A stretch of 64,000 nt of DNA, taken from NCBI RefSeq assembly GCF_001517105.1, contig NZ_LPVF01000008.1:868001-932000 (forward strand), written 5' to 3'. A program made the position numbers and the translations under genes. This document shows, piece by piece, positions 37,957-45,925 of this stretch (position 1 is its first letter; every line of letters starts with the position of its first letter). Source of the DNA: Bacillus halotolerans (GTDB lineage Bacteria > Bacillota > Bacilli > Bacillales > Bacillaceae). The notes beneath the pieces were generated by a model. It saw nothing but the letters and a program-made list of their open reading frames with translations, was not told where the DNA came from and searched no databases.

Positions 37957-38376
37957 TCAGGCTGTTTGCGACGTTTTTTCAGCAACTGAACGAAACGCAG
38001 CCACAAACCAAATAACGTTGACAGCAGCCGCAGCGAGACTAATCCCAATCACAAAGATCACATCAGAAAACGGATGGTCACTGAAGAAACTATACATCAA
38101 GATAAACCCGGCTGAAGACAAGTGAATCAGCAGCCCAAAGCCGCAAAGCACCGCCATGACATACCTCATCGCATCTACTCCGAGCATATAAATGATTAAA
38201 GGAATAAAATATAATACAAAAATCATACCGATAGCTGACCACATGCCGACTGAATTAAATTGATTGGCCGCCCCTCCCGTTCCGGCCAGCGGCGAAAGTG
38301 AAGCCGCAGCAATCATGGCGCAGAAAAGAAAAGCAGAAATGGCTGTCATGATCGCCACGCTGTTTTTTCTAGACAT
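37957..38376 (-). CDS. yxaJ: YxaJ, small membrane protein
   Basis: A 139-residue protein with four predicted membrane helices (about 8-28, 42-65, 70-95, 102-128) and short loops. Start at ATG 38376 with AAGGAGGAGTTTG upstream. Assigned to YxaJ by position between yxaL and yxaI; no function known. Confidence 0.65.
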   Translation of the reverse strand: MSRKNSVAIMTAISAFLFCAMIAAASLSPLAGTGGAANQFNSVGMWSAIGMIFVLYFIPLIIYMLGVDAMRYVMAVLCGFGLLIHLSSAGFILMYSFFSDHPFSDVIFVIGISLAAAAVNVIWFVAAFRSVAEKTSQTA

Positions 38377-38631
38377 CAAACTCCTCCTTCAAATAGAAAT
38401 ATTAACCTTTTTATTATAAGGAAGCCGGGTGGAAAATTCATTATATTTTAAAAAATCCCAAAACAGATACGCAAACAATATGGTTATTACTAGTATATTT
38501 ATATAGTAAAAAACAAAGGATAAAAGACTCATTTTTCAGTAATATCAGGATTTTATCACCATATCATATTGCAAAAGCTTTTTTTACAAAGTATACTGTT
38601 CCAGATTAATTCAAAGGAGAGAGAAATATAC

Positions 38632-39087
38632 ATGGAAAAACCGGCAGGATTTTGGATTCGTGTTTTAGCTTATTTGATTGACGGCATTATTGTATCTGTT
38701 CCTAGCTATATTATTCTATTTATTATCAATTCCGTATTTATCGCTGGATCCATCGCAACAGACCCATACATGACACAAGACGAATATATGGTGAAATACT
38801 TGACGCTGGCATTTTTGCCAACCATGCTGATCATGATCGTCATCAGTGTGTTATATTACGGGCTGCTTACAGCTTCTAAAATGCAAGGTACGCTCGGCAA
38901 GAAAATTCTCGGGCTGAAAGTAGTCAATGAACAAGGCGGACGCGTGTCTGTCGGGCAGGCAATCGGCCGTTACTTTGCGTACATATTATCTGGAATTATC
39001 TTTTATATCGGTTTTATCATGGTGGCATTCGGAGAGAAAAAGGGCCTTCATGACATCATTTGCCGTACACGGGTTGTATATAAATAA
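38632..39087 (+). CDS. yxaI: YxaI, RDD-family membrane protein
   Basis: A 151-residue RDD-family protein with three membrane helices (about 15-40, 60-85, 115-135). RDD landmarks: GFWIRVLAYLIDGIIVS (R and D in helix 1) and GTLGKKILGLKVVNEQGGRV before helix 3. Start at ATG 38632 with TTCAAAGGAGAGAGAAATATAC upstream; longer in-frame starts lack a site. Paralogue of the gene at 36108. Function unknown. Confidence 0.8.
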   Translation: MEKPAGFWIRVLAYLIDGIIVSVPSYIILFIINSVFIAGSIATDPYMTQDEYMVKYLTLAFLPTMLIMIVISVLYYGLLTASKMQGTLGKKILGLKVVNEQGGRVSVGQAIGRYFAYILSGIIFYIGFIMVAFGEKKGLHDIICRTRVVYK

Positions 39088-39100
39088 TTGAAAACATGAA

Positions 39101-39137
39101 AAAGTCTAGACGTCAATTATGAGTCTAGACTTTTATT
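39101..39137. terminator. Bidirectional terminator yxaI/yxaH
   Basis: AAAAAGTCTAGAC and GTCTAGACTTTTATTT hairpin with T-runs on both strands. Confidence 0.85.
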
Positions 39138-39140
39138 TAT

Positions 39141-40343
39141 CTATGATTTCTTCAAGATCGGCTGCCGCTTCATATACGTAAGGCTCCTCCAAAGCCACTC
39201 AAACGGCCCCATTCGGAATGCCCGCAGCCAAAGATGGCTGATGGTCATTTGAAGGGCACATACCGCGATCGTGATCAGCACGCCCGCAGCCGGATATACT
39301 TTGCCGTATAACCCCAACCCGTAATGATAGAAAATCCACGTACAAATGATTGATTGCATGAGATAGTTGGTAAATGCCATTCTCCCGACTGCGGAAAAGT
39401 ATTGCAGCGGCTTAGCCAGTTTTGTCTTATGATAAAGATACACAATCGTTGTGACGTAGAAAAACATAAGAAAAGGCGCACCAACCAGCAAAAATACTTC
39501 CATTTCGGTCACACTGTACAATATATGAGCGCTGATGCCAATGACCAGCCCAGACAGCCATACTCTTTTTAACGCTTTGCGGTGCTTTTCCGGCTGATGC
39601 AGAAATCTTGATTTTGCCGCCGCGGCTCCCAGCAAAAACATACTGAAATATGGGATGGAGGCAAAAAAGAAATTCAGCGGATTATAGGTCAGCATGCCAT
39701 TCATTGACATATAAACGAGCCGATCGTGGATTCGCTGTTCCGCAATGTCTTTCAGGCTGCCGTTTCCGTAAGCATGAAGCGCCTGCTTCGCTTGCTGAAT
39801 GGCTGCTTGTGCCCATTCTTGTCCGTTTGCTTGATGAAAGCTTGCCAAAATGAACGGAAGAGAAAACAGGAGATACAAAGAGACTGCCCATATCAACAGT
39901 GTTTTCGGCTTTGCTTTTCTGAACAAAAGTAAAACCAAACCAAGCAGGGCGTATTCCGTTAAGATATCCCCGTCCCATATCAAAAAAGCATGTATGGTTC
40001 CAAAGATGAAGAGCGCCAATAATCTTCTGATATAAAGCGGGACAAAACGTTTTCCTTTGCTTAACGCTCTCTCCATCATCACCACCATGCCAAACCCAAA
40101 TAAAAATGAAAACAGTAAAATACATTTGGTTTGAATCAAAAATTTCAATATTTCTGCTGCAGCAAAATCTGCACCAGACCACTTTTCCGTAAAAAAATTA
40201 TCCTTTCCAAGCATAGACAAATACATATCCGGATAACTGAAGTGCGCCAAATTCACAAATAGGATGCCGAAAATGGCAATTCCTCTTAACACGTCAAGCA
40301 CACCAATCCGCTCATTTGTCAGAGTCGGCTGTAATGAAGCCAT
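39141..40343 (-). CDS. yxaH: YxaH, DUF418 membrane protein
   Basis: A 400-residue integral membrane protein of the DUF418/YeiB-like type, with about ten helices. N-terminal RIGVLDVLRGIAIFGILFVN is the conserved family opening, and the C-terminal region has AVGRMAFTNYLMQSIICTWI and GPFEWLWRSLTY, both diagnostic. Start at ATG 40343; the GTG three codons earlier lies too close to AAAAAGGAGC. Function unknown, possibly lipid- or solute-related. Confidence 0.8.
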   Translation of the reverse strand: MASLQPTLTNERIGVLDVLRGIAIFGILFVNLAHFSYPDMYLSMLGKDNFFTEKWSGADFAAAEILKFLIQTKCILLFSFLFGFGMVVMMERALSKGKRFVPLYIRRLLALFIFGTIHAFLIWDGDILTEYALLGLVLLLFRKAKPKTLLIWAVSLYLLFSLPFILASFHQANGQEWAQAAIQQAKQALHAYGNGSLKDIAEQRIHDRLVYMSMNGMLTYNPLNFFFASIPYFSMFLLGAAAAKSRFLHQPEKHRKALKRVWLSGLVIGISAHILYSVTEMEVFLLVGAPFLMFFYVTTIVYLYHKTKLAKPLQYFSAVGRMAFTNYLMQSIICTWIFYHYGLGLYGKVYPAAGVLITIAVCALQMTISHLWLRAFRMGPFEWLWRSLTYMKRQPILKKS

Positions 40344-40455
40344 ATGGATCACGCTCCTTTTTTCTATACCTCAAGCGTATGAAAAAAAGAAACGAAGAAA
40401 CATCGATTTAGGTGGCAGCGCAAAGGAAAAACCTTACAATCTCGTCACCTTCACA

Positions 40456-40487
40456 ATAAAAAGCCAGGCTCCTCAGGAAGCCCGGCG
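40456..40487 (-). terminator. Terminator of qdoI
   Basis: On the minus strand GCCGGGCTTCCT-GA-GGAGCCTGGC followed by TTTTTATT, immediately after qdoI. Confidence 0.75.
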
Positions 40488-40493
40488 GAGATA

Positions 40494-41507
40494 TTATGGT
40501 TTCATGACCTTTAAATCTAATGTCTCGATATTCTGCAAGACACGGTCGAATCGCAAAGCTTGAGGCTCACTCGGGAAAATATGCCCTTCATACGGATCTC
40601 CTAACGTGCGGAAAAACGGCTCGAATAAGCCCGGAACCAATACACCCACCATTTTTGTATAGTGAGAATCCAAGCGATATGAGTGTACAGTGTTGGCAGG
40701 AACATGCAGGAAATCTCCAGGATTAAGCTGAATTTCTTCACCATCGGCCCACATCGTCATTTGCCCTTCAAGGCAATAGAAAGTTTCTGTATGATGCTCA
40801 TGATAATGATCAACGATGCGATCGCCTTTAGGGCCTTCAGATGATACAACGATAAATTGCCCGTCCGTATTCTTTTGCGCAGCCACAATGCGATGAAGCT
40901 GATCGCCCGTCAACAGGCGGTCTCCTTCTCCAGACTCAAGCACATATGGAACAACGCCAGCCGGAAGTTCTGTATTCTCCACTAGTTTTGGAGCACCGGC
41001 ACGGTTTTCATCCTCCGCAAATATAATGTCCGCCGCCTCATCCGCTTTTGCAAAACGCTCTTTTGATACCTCTTCGCTTGCGTGCGGCGGATGTTCAGCG
41101 TGATCATACGGCGTTCCAAGCACGGAATACATATGTGCGACATTCCCTTTCATTGTGTAAGACACCAGCCGTGTTCTGTGGCTCTGCATCCGATAGCTGT
41201 GCGGCGTTCCGGCCGGAATGTTCGCATAATCACCAGCTGCTAAAAGATGATGTTCTCCATCAAGCGTCAGTTCAAGCTTACCGTCCAGAACAAGAAGCCC
41301 TTCATGCGTATTTTTGTGAATATGAAGCGGAAAGGCATCTCCTTTTCCCCCAGAAAGCAGCACGATCTCGAACAAATCTCCCGTGCTCTTTCCGTTTGCC
41401 ATCACTGTCGCGACCTGTCTGCCGAACAAATAGCGCTCTCCCTCTCCGCTGCGAAGCAAGTAAGGCACTTTTTCTTTGGGCAGTGAATGTTTACTTAACG
41501 TTTTCAT
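40494..41507 (-). CDS. qdoI: QdoI, quercetin 2,3-dioxygenase
   Basis: A 337-residue bicupin dioxygenase that opens the central ring of quercetin with release of CO. Both cupins carry metal-binding histidines: FPLHIHKNTHEGLLVLDG (about 57-74) and DHYHEHHTETFYCLEG (about 232-247), plus downstream HSYR motifs in each (GTPHSYRMQSH, NTVHSYRLDSH), showing an internal duplication. Start ATG follows GGAGGGCGTAAC. Expression should be released by flavonoids via QdoR/LmrA, for which two boxes lie upstream. Confidence 0.93.
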   Translation of the reverse strand: MKTLSKHSLPKEKVPYLLRSGEGERYLFGRQVATVMANGKSTGDLFEIVLLSGGKGDAFPLHIHKNTHEGLLVLDGKLELTLDGEHHLLAAGDYANIPAGTPHSYRMQSHRTRLVSYTMKGNVAHMYSVLGTPYDHAEHPPHASEEVSKERFAKADEAADIIFAEDENRAGAPKLVENTELPAGVVPYVLESGEGDRLLTGDQLHRIVAAQKNTDGQFIVVSSEGPKGDRIVDHYHEHHTETFYCLEGQMTMWADGEEIQLNPGDFLHVPANTVHSYRLDSHYTKMVGVLVPGLFEPFFRTLGDPYEGHIFPSEPQALRFDRVLQNIETLDLKVMKP

Positions 41508-41523
41508 GTTACGCCCTCCAATT

Positions 41524-41568
41524 TAGACCAGTCTATATATTATAGGTTTTTGACTAGACCGTTCTACA
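41524..41568 (-). promoter_or_regulatory. Two QdoR/LmrA boxes upstream of qdoI
   Basis: TAGACCAGTCTATA (41524-41537) and TAGACCGTTCTACA (41555-41568), plus-strand reading, match the known flavonoid-responsive operator core TAGANYGGTCTA in either orientation. Confidence 0.75.
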
Positions 41569-41596
41569 TAATTGTAGGGGAAAGGATAACAAATTG

Positions 41597-42172
41597 CTAC
41601 CCTTTTTTCCTCACCAATACTGGAATTTGTTCGGCCATGAGAAGAAGGGGCGTTTTGTCTTTATTCGTTAAAGAAAGCATAATACCGCCTTCAATCATCG
41701 AATTGATCAGCATTCCCAGCTGGCTTGCTTCTTCTTCTGCAAATCCGTTTTCCATTAATTTTCGGGCGAAAACCGCTTCCCAGCTTTTAAACACCTTCAT
41801 GCAAACCGTGCGCAGCGGCTCGCTGATTAACGCCGTTTCACTCGCCAGCAAGCCGACTGGAATCCCTTGAATGCTTTCCGTATTGTCAAACTGGCTGGCG
41901 GTTTTTTCAATAAAACGCTGAATCGCTTCAACAGGATCAGAGGACTCATCCATGCTTTTCTGTATCACATGTTCAACGATCTTACCCGTATATGTAACCG
42001 CTTCAATTGCTAATTCTTCTTTGCCATTCGGAAAAAAGTGATAAAGCGATCCCTTAGGAGCACCGCTTTCTTTCACAATCTGGTTTAAGCCTGTCGCGTG
42101 ATATCCTTGCAGCTGGAACAGACGTGACGCTGTGTGAAGGATTTTTTCACGTGAATCTCCTCTGCTAGTCAT
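41597..42172 (-). CDS. qdoR: QdoR, TetR-family flavonoid-responsive repressor
   Basis: A 191-residue TetR-family regulator. Helix-turn-helix GLNQIVKESGAPKGSLYHFFPNGKEEL near 24-50, then helical ligand domain. Represses qdoI and its own gene and is released by quercetin/fisetin (known for YxaF). Start ATG follows AGGAGGGAATGTTTCA. Boxes near its own start and upstream of yxnA suggest all three share control. Confidence 0.9.
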   Translation of the reverse strand: MTSRGDSREKILHTASRLFQLQGYHATGLNQIVKESGAPKGSLYHFFPNGKEELAIEAVTYTGKIVEHVIQKSMDESSDPVEAIQRFIEKTASQFDNTESIQGIPVGLLASETALISEPLRTVCMKVFKSWEAVFARKLMENGFAEEEASQLGMLINSMIEGGIMLSLTNKDKTPLLLMAEQIPVLVRKKG

Positions 42173-42196
42173 TGAAACATTCCCTCCTAGGTATGG

Positions 42197-42210
42197 TAGA
42201 GCGACTTATA
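42197..42210 (-). promoter_or_regulatory. QdoR-type box upstream of qdoR
   Basis: TAGAGCGACTTATA (plus-strand reading) resembles the qdoI boxes and lies 25 bp before the qdoR start. Confidence 0.5.
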
Positions 42211-42272
42211 TAATATAAAAAAGAACCATGGGATTGTCAAAAGGGGTAAGAACCTTCTGGATGGGGTAAATG

Positions 42273-42288
42273 TAGACAAACATGTCTA
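42273..42288 (+). promoter_or_regulatory. QdoR-like inverted repeat upstream of yxnA
   Basis: TAGACAAACATGTCTA has 6-bp arms TAGACA/TGTCTA and ends just before the yxnA ribosome site, so a bound repressor would block early transcription. Confidence 0.5.
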
Positions 42289-42302
42289 GGAGGGGATTCC
42301 CG

Positions 42303-43373
42303 ATGACAACTGATGATACGGTCACCAATACTGAACAGCTTGAAAAACAGCAAAACCCGAAAACGAAGCTCAAACTGAAAAAAGTAAAGGATCAAGTCAT
42401 CGTCATTACCGGTGCTACAAGCGGAATCGGCCTCGTCACCGCGAGAATGGCGGCCGAAAAAGGGGCAAAAGTCGTCGCAGCAGCCCGAAATGAAGACGCC
42501 CTTCAGGAGCTCGTTGATGAAGTAAAGAAAAAAGGGCACGAAGCCATCTATGTAAAAGCGGATGTGGGAAAAGAAGAAGACGTCAACCGCATCGCAGAAA
42601 CCGCGATCAGCACATTCGGCCGCTTTGACACATGGGTTAACAACGCCGCTGTTTCGGTTTTCGGACACGCTATGGATGTTACCACCGAAGACATGAAGCG
42701 CGTGTTTGACACCAATTTCTGGGGTCCGGTCTATGGAACAAGGGCAGCCGTCAAACACTTTACAAGCAGAGGCGGTCCGGGTGCTCTCATCAATGTAGGA
42801 AGCCTGTTCGGTGACAGAGGAACCGTCATTCAATCCACCTACGCGTCTGCGAAATTCGCGCTTCACGGATGGACAGAAAGCATCCGAATGGAGCTTGAAA
42901 AAGAACAGGCACCGGTCTCGGTCACACTCATCCATCCAGGCAGAATCGACACGCCTTACAACGAACACGCCAGAAGCTACCTGGACAAACAGCCGGCCCA
43001 TTACCGCTCTATGATCTACCCGCCGGAAGCTGCAGCCGAAGCCATTCTGTTTGCCGCTGAACATCCGAAACGCGACATGTACATCGGCTCGCAGGCAAAA
43101 GCCATCGCCATGCTGGGTGCACTCTTTCCCCGGCTGACCGACAGACTCATGGAAAAAATCATGTACTACAGCCAGCATGCGGAAAGGCCGTCCAAACCGC
43201 GTGAAGAAAGCGCGCTTTACCATGCGGGCTACGGCATGCATGACAGGGGGACAAATAAAGGGTGGCTTCGGTCAAGAAGCTATTATGCAAAGGCCACAAA
43301 GCGCCCGGCGGTAACTGCGGCAGTGGCTGTCGGGCTTGCTTGCGTCTGGGCTGCCGTTAAACGCACCAAATGA
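42303..43373 (+). CDS. yxnA: Short-chain dehydrogenase YxnA
   Basis: A 356-residue SDR longer than classical members. N-terminal charged leader (about 30 residues), cofactor site TGATSGIGLVTAR near 40-52, NNAAVSVFG near 116, YASAKFALHG with YxxxK near 180, and a C-terminal extension ending in a hydrophobic segment (AVTAAVAVGLACVWAAV) that may associate with membrane. Start ATG 42303 follows AGGAGGGGATTCCCG; the ATG seven codons upstream overlaps the operator. Possibly flavonoid-induced (inference from operator). Confidence 0.85.
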   Translation: MTTDDTVTNTEQLEKQQNPKTKLKLKKVKDQVIVITGATSGIGLVTARMAAEKGAKVVAAARNEDALQELVDEVKKKGHEAIYVKADVGKEEDVNRIAETAISTFGRFDTWVNNAAVSVFGHAMDVTTEDMKRVFDTNFWGPVYGTRAAVKHFTSRGGPGALINVGSLFGDRGTVIQSTYASAKFALHGWTESIRMELEKEQAPVSVTLIHPGRIDTPYNEHARSYLDKQPAHYRSMIYPPEAAAEAILFAAEHPKRDMYIGSQAKAIAMLGALFPRLTDRLMEKIMYYSQHAERPSKPREESALYHAGYGMHDRGTNKGWLRSRSYYAKATKRPAVTAAVAVGLACVWAAVKRTK

Positions 43374-43400
43374 GACCTTCCATCATTTAATTGCACACCA

Positions 43401-43440
43401 TAAAACCCATGCAGATGTAACATAGCGCATGGGTTTTTTG
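43401..43440. terminator. Terminator yxnA/yxaD remnant
   Basis: AAACCCATGC-loop-GCATGGGTTTTTT hairpin after yxnA; also serves the opposing strand. Confidence 0.8.
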
Positions 43441-43443
43441 ATG

Positions 43444-43685
43444 TTAATTGATAAAGGCCTTGTTCATACGCTGGAGAAGTTCGCCAAACATCTCTTTTTC
43501 ATGTATTGACCACTCTTTCAGCATCTGTTCAAAACGTTCTAAGCGCATCTGCTGATCTGCCTTTAATGCTTGTTTGCCGAGTTTTGTAATGGTAAACAGA
43601 CTGACTCTTCTATCGGAAGGATCGGTAAAACGATAGAGGAGCTCCTTGGCTTCTAAAGCTGCAGCTTGTCTCAAAAGCATTTGAA
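43444..43685 (-). pseudogene. yxaD: yxaD remnant: C-terminal part of a MarR-family regulator
   Basis: The open frame reads back from a normal C-terminus (RMNKAFIN) through the MarR wing (TDPSDRRVSLFTITKLGKQA) and LLRQAAALEAKELLYRF, then leaves the MarR-like sequence near 43685, where the DNA becomes the yxaC 3' end in the opposite orientation. The first part of the regulator, including most of the recognition helix, is missing. An ATG at 43749 keeps the frame open for 101 codons, but its first residues are antisense to yxaC. Almost certainly non-functional. Confidence 0.8.
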
Positions 43686-43787
43686 TATGGAGAACTAGCC
43701 GTATCCATGAGTTCTGTCTCCATGACACTCTATGCGGTTCTCGGCTCATTTTTCGGACCGCTTGTCATCTGGCTGTTTCATATGTAA
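43680..43787 (+). pseudogene. yxaC: yxaC remnant: C-terminus of an LrgB-family protein
   Basis: On the plus strand the last 36 or so codons of an LrgB/CidB-family protein remain: KAFEYGELAVSMSSVSMTLY, then a hydrophobic end closing with IWLFHM and TAA at 43785-43787. The GE-x4-MSS-x2-M pattern is diagnostic of LrgB C-termini. No start or upstream gene body is present; a terminator (43793-43826) follows as in an intact gene. The missing part was lost in the same deletion that truncated yxaD. Confidence 0.8.
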
Positions 43788-43792
43788 TAAAG

Positions 43793-43826
43793 AAAGACTG
43801 CCCCGGAGGAGGGCAGTCTTTTTTGG
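43793..43826 (+). terminator. Terminator of the yxaC remnant
   Basis: AAAGACTGCCC-CGGAGGA-GGGCAGTCTTTTTT hairpin. Confidence 0.9.
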
Positions 43827-43865
43827 GATACGAATCGGCGAAAGTAAACAGGCATTTTGGCCTGT

Positions 43866-44384
43866 TTATTTTAGTTCTCCAATATCTCTTAAATATTGTT
43901 CACGCTCTTTTTTATCGGGGTAAGCGGTTTTGATGTATTCTTCTTTTTCTTTCTTGGTGTATTCGCTCCAATCTGTAAAACGATTACCTACATCCTCAGG
44001 GTAACTCATTCCGTCCACTTTATTGGAATCATAAATTAAATCTGCTGAGAAGTAAAACTTATCTGGATTGTCATTTATATATCCATTTACTATTATTCTT
44101 CCCATTGGGTTTATTTCAACTTTATCCTCGAAAGTAATTTTTTTAATAAAATTATGAATATCTTCCTCCTTTAGATGTTCTTTAATTTTTGGTTTCATCT
44201 TTTCTACATATTCTTCTGCTTTTTCTTTATCGCTTTTTTCTTCTTTTTTCACTGTCTGTTTACCTCCAGTCTCTTCTGTTGTTCGATCTGATATATTCAT
44301 TTTTTTTACTATTCCGTAAGAAATACCTAATACAACAATCAATACGATCGTACCTATTATAAGTATTTTTTTTACAAATGACAT
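43866..44384 (-). CDS. Membrane-anchored DUF1433-like protein, candidate immunity protein
   Basis: A 172-residue protein with one N-terminal membrane helix (residues 5-27), a charged Lys/Glu-rich linker (35-70) and a compact alpha/beta domain (YVEKMKPKIKEHLKEEDIHN, then GRIIVNGYINDNPDKFYFSA). The second half resembles DUF1433 proteins, found singly or in clusters beside secreted lipase/LXG-type genes in Bacillus and relatives. It is divergent from, and 60 bp away from, the lipase-toxin candidate. An extracytoplasmic inhibitor (immunity) role is my inference. AT-rich like its neighbours; not remembered at this site in 168. Confidence 0.7.
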   Translation of the reverse strand: MSFVKKILIIGTIVLIVVLGISYGIVKKMNISDRTTEETGGKQTVKKEEKSDKEKAEEYVEKMKPKIKEHLKEEDIHNFIKKITFEDKVEINPMGRIIVNGYINDNPDKFYFSADLIYDSNKVDGMSYPEDVGNRFTDWSEYTKKEKEEYIKTAYPDKKEREQYLRDIGELK

Positions 44385-44444
44385 GGTATTTCATCCTTTT
44401 TTAATTTATTATACAATATATACAAGTTTTTGGAGAGTGAAGTT

Positions 44445-45911
44445 ATGTCTAGAAAAAAGAATTCACTTACAGACGAAGATTATAATAAAGCATCAAGTGC
44501 TGCATATAATCTTAGAAACTATCGTATTGGTACTAACATTGAGATAAGTAATGGACAAAAGTTATATGTAGTTGATCATAAAAAAACGAAAAAAGGGCTT
44601 GATGCCCTTACTTTAGTATCCGAAAAAGATTACAAAATTTCCAACCATGGAAAAGACAAAGAAAAAATCCAAAACGCCATCATCGCATACCGCGGGTCAG
44701 AACCTATCAGCACTAACCAATTAAAAGAAACGATTAAGGAAACAAATCAGCGTGGAAAAAGAGAAGAGCTCATTAAAGAACTAGAGAAAAAAGGGATCAA
44801 TATTCCAGCTGAAGAAGATGGGTCTTCTTTTGACTCAGTAACAGGTTTCTCTGAATATGCAAATGAGATCATCCAAGATTGGCTTCACATGGATACTAGT
44901 TATCTAGTTGGCAAAAAGCCGTTTGATGATGGAACAGATAATCAGGCGATTCAGGCAGATCAATATGCAAAAAAAATACATAAATACTTTAAAAATGCTG
45001 ACATTCAAGTCACCGGTCACTCATTAGGCGGATCTAATGCAAGCTATGCAGTCGTGATGAATGACTTTATAGACCGCGGTGTCACCTTCGAGAATCCTAA
45101 CATATATGAAAACCTGCCTAAGGATGTAAAAGCCCGGGCGTTAAAGGGAGAGTTTCGCAGCCGTTTAACAGAATATATTAATTTAAATGATGGATTATCC
45201 TTGCTGAATCGGGATGCTGCTGAAGTAGGCAAAGTAAAAGTGATGTATGACGAAGCTTTGCCCAATGGTGTACAGAATAATAGCCTCCCTGATGAAGTGA
45301 AAATGCTGGGTCTTGGACTGAAACATTATGGCAATCAATCTCTTGATATCACACTATTTGCTGAAGCCTTAATGGGAAGTCACGGCTTGGATCGATACAG
45401 CTTCCATTCAGATGGCTCTGCCCAAACTGTGGATGATGTTTTAAAGAACAACCCTGACTTTGCATTAGCGATGCTAAACCAAATGAAATCAACGAATGTG
45501 AAGGCCAATACAGGTGTTTCGATTCTTATCAAATCACATGTATTAATGAATACAAGTACTCAGTTGAAACATATTGCCGAAACGGAATGGTCAAAAATGA
45601 TACGCCAGATTGAAAGAATTGATGACAAAGTAAAGGATTCAATTGAGGATGTCAGGAATATGCATACACGAATGGTTGGTTTTGGCGCCTATGACGAATT
45701 ATCAGTTTCCGATGTCGATGATCTGATCAATCAGATCAAGATGAACAAACCGCACCACCTTTTTTACTCAAAAGAAAAATATGATCAGGCAGTAGATGCA
45801 GCGCTCAATCTGCAACACTTTCTGCAGATGATTGCAGATGATCTCGGACATATGGGACATGCGTATCATGATGCAGATCTGGCAGCGGCCAGTCGAATGG
45901 GGATTTCATAA
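44445..45911 (+). CDS. Lipase-fold protein with helical C-terminal tail, candidate type VII secreted toxin
   Basis: A 488-residue protein without a Sec signal peptide. Residues about 10-300 are an alpha/beta-hydrolase with the class 3 lipase nucleophile elbow VTGHSLGGSNASY (Ser193) and an upstream IIAYRGSEP oxyanion-type segment near 85. From about 355 to the end it is purely helical (SKMIRQIERIDDKVKDSIED ... HFLQMIADDLGHMGHAYHDAD), resembling the LXG/WXG-type targeting helices but at the C-terminus. This order (enzyme first, targeting helices last) matches the reverse-LXG lipase TslA of S. aureus. Start at ATG 44445, with GGAGAGTGAAGTT. A small helical protein follows 14 bp downstream. Confidence 0.75.
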   Translation: MSRKKNSLTDEDYNKASSAAYNLRNYRIGTNIEISNGQKLYVVDHKKTKKGLDALTLVSEKDYKISNHGKDKEKIQNAIIAYRGSEPISTNQLKETIKETNQRGKREELIKELEKKGINIPAEEDGSSFDSVTGFSEYANEIIQDWLHMDTSYLVGKKPFDDGTDNQAIQADQYAKKIHKYFKNADIQVTGHSLGGSNASYAVVMNDFIDRGVTFENPNIYENLPKDVKARALKGEFRSRLTEYINLNDGLSLLNRDAAEVGKVKVMYDEALPNGVQNNSLPDEVKMLGLGLKHYGNQSLDITLFAEALMGSHGLDRYSFHSDGSAQTVDDVLKNNPDFALAMLNQMKSTNVKANTGVSILIKSHVLMNTSTQLKHIAETEWSKMIRQIERIDDKVKDSIEDVRNMHTRMVGFGAYDELSVSDVDDLINQIKMNKPHHLFYSKEKYDQAVDAALNLQHFLQMIADDLGHMGHAYHDADLAAASRMGIS

Positions 45912-45925
45912 GGAGAGAAAGAAAC

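Noticed and set aside
42237..43241. Long open frame (334 codons) on the minus strand
   Set aside because: It is antisense to yxnA, is rich in Cys, Arg and Phe as expected for a shadow frame, and has no ribosome site; yxnA has clear SDR motifs.
43444..43749. A functional 101-residue MarR protein
   Set aside because: The first 20 or so residues are antisense to the yxaC end and the DNA-recognition part of the family is missing.
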